DNA of 33,511 bases. Source: Spirochaetaceae bacterium (GTDB lineage Bacteria; Spirochaetota; Spirochaetia; Treponematales; Rectinemataceae). A model generated the notes under the pieces. It worked only from the letters and a program-made list of their open reading frames with translations, made no database searches and was not told where the DNA came from. Shown one piece after another: positions 32,523 to 33,511 of this stretch. A program made the position numbers and the translations under genes. The DNA lies in contig JANYKC010000017.1 of the NCBI GenBank assembly GCA_025358255.1, forward strand, positions 1 to 33,511, read 5' to 3'. Position 1 is the stretch's first letter. Each line of letters starts with the position of its first letter.

Positions 32523-33511
32523 ATGGAATACGCGCTCGCCGTCTTCGACGTCGGCATGACCAACAAGAAGCTCGTCATCTACGACGAGTCCCTCAGGCAG
32601 GTCGATGCCGCCTATCGTGTCTTTCCGCCGGTCACTGTCCATGGAGCCGGCGGCGGCGATGGCATCGAGGCGCACGACCTCGAAGGCATCGAAAGCTGGC
32701 TCCTTGACACCTTGGCGGGCTTCGCCGCGGTCTACCCGATCAAGGCGATGGCGGTGACCACCCATGGCGCGACCCTTGTCTGCGTCGGGGAGGACGGCAA
32801 GCCATGCGCGCCTTGCGTCCTGTATACGCACGAGCCGGGCGACGATTTCCACGAGCGCTTCTACAGCCTCGCTGGCGACCCGGGCGAGCTCCAGGCGATC
32901 ACCGGGACACCGGCCTTCAAGGCCCTCATCAACCCTTCCAAAGGCCTTCTCTTCCTGCGCGAGCGCTTTCCCGCGGAGTTCTCGCGCACGCGGCTCGTCC
33001 TCAATTATCCACAGTATTGGGGCTATCGCCTGACCGGCAAGGCCGGCGCGGAAGCCACCTATGTGGGCTGCCACACCTACCTCTGGGACTTTGTGGCGGG
33101 CAAGCCCTCCGAGGTAGCGCGGAAGCTGGGCGTGGACAGGATGATAAGCGCCGACCTCCGGGAATCCTGGGATGTCCTCGGGAAGATAGCTCCCGGGATC
33201 GCCAAGCGCACCGGCCTTGGACCGGATGTCGTCCTGGCCATGGGGATCCACGATTCGAACGCCTCCCTCCTCCCCTACCTCGCAAAGCAGGGAAGCGGCG
33301 ATTTCGTCCTCGATTCCACAGGGAGCTGGTGCGTCGTGATGCACCCGCAGGAAACCTACGGATTCGCCCCCGACGAGATCGGCAAGGTCGTGTTCTTCAA
33401 CCAGTCCGCGATGCGGACACCGGTCAAGACGGCCATCTTCACGGGCGGCCTCGAGTACGAGGCATGGTCCGCGCTGATCGACGCCGCCTGCGGCATCGAT
33501 GCCGCGCCGGG
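32523..33511 (+). CDS. FGGY-family carbohydrate kinase, cut by the window end
   Basis: The first 329 residues of an ASKHA-fold sugar kinase. The N-terminal phosphate loop AVFDVGMTNKKLVIYDE, AMAVTTHGATLVCV, the substrate-side LVLNYPQYWGYRLTG, and MGIHDSNASLLPYL then FVLDSTGSWCVVM (start of the second ATPase lobe) are all family marks. The pattern with HDSNASLL is closer to fuculokinase-like members than to glycerol or xylulose kinases, but I cannot name the sugar. Start ATG 32523 follows a strong GGGGAGGAGAGG. The rest, likely 120-170 residues, lies beyond the window. It ends the visible operon and would supply the sugar phosphate to the SDR or to an aldolase encoded further right. Confidence 0.9.
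   Translation, partial: MEYALAVFDVGMTNKKLVIYDESLRQVDAAYRVFPPVTVHGAGGGDGIEAHDLEGIESWLLDTLAGFAAVYPIKAMAVTTHGATLVCVGEDGKPCAPCVLYTHEPGDDFHERFYSLAGDPGELQAITGTPAFKALINPSKGLLFLRERFPAEFSRTRLVLNYPQYWGYRLTGKAGAEATYVGCHTYLWDFVAGKPSEVARKLGVDRMISADLRESWDVLGKIAPGIAKRTGLGPDVVLAMGIHDSNASLLPYLAKQGSGDFVLDSTGSWCVVMHPQETYGFAPDEIGKVVFFNQSAMRTPVKTAIFTGGLEYEAWSALIDAACGIDAAP

Noticed and set aside
1..33511. tRNA, rRNA or CRISPR arrays
   Set aside because: No cloverleaf-like sequence, rRNA signature or regularly spaced repeat array was found on either strand.

Overview
The window (33.5 kb, GC-rich except for a few promoter patches) reads as chromosomal DNA from an anaerobic bacterium, most likely a high-GC member of the Spirochaetota. 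This taxonomic guess is inference. It rests on lipoproteins with relaxed lipoboxes carrying cadherin-like, FGE-fold and DUF5018-type domains, a ribose/galactose-type ABC operon with a self-coupled LacI regulator, a fused pyruvate-dehydrogenase-type E1, and a corrinoid/methyl-THF gene set as in acetogenic relatives. No rRNA, tRNA, CRISPR array, transposase or phage gene was seen.

Region 1 (1-4.2 kb, minus strand) is accessory. It holds a small conserved protein, two translationally coupled lipoproteins (carbohydrate-binding-like and FGE-fold), a 103-bp palindromic element, and two decayed genes (GNAT acetyltransferase fragment and frameshifted DUF2461 gene) behind an apparently intact promoter.

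Region 2 (4.2-18.2 kb) is a corrinoid-dependent one-carbon island. Leftward run a UroD-family corrinoid methyltransferase and an AraC regulator fused to a sugar-binding-type sensor domain. Rightward run a methyl-THF:corrinoid methyltransferase, a short MetF-type methylene-THF reductase and EtfB-EtfA. After a decayed exported hydrolase come DUF1638 (minus), a RACo-type corrinoid activator, a PocR/AraC regulator, a second copy of the 103-bp palindrome, and the corrinoid protein with its own promoter and terminator. Together they can move a methyl group from an unknown donor through the corrinoid protein to THF and oxidise (or form) it with ETF as electron carrier, while the activator rescues inactive Co(II) corrinoid.

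Region 3 (18.2-33.5 kb) is a sugar-use locus built from two divergent operons around a 295-bp control region at about 23.5-23.8 kb. Leftward: FucU-type mutarotase, periplasmic sugar-binding protein, ABC ATPase, permease and LacI regulator, with two AAACGTTT operators whose centres lie 63 bp apart. Rightward: DeoR regulator, E2, E3 and fused E1 of a 2-oxoacid dehydrogenase complex, a PHP-domain protein, an N-terminally extended SDR dehydrogenase and an FGGY sugar kinase cut by the window end. The 2-oxoacid dehydrogenase complex lies inside the sugar operon, next to a PHP protein of unknown role, and the substrate is not evident from sequence; this and the MTHFR-ETF module are the best candidates for undescribed biology.
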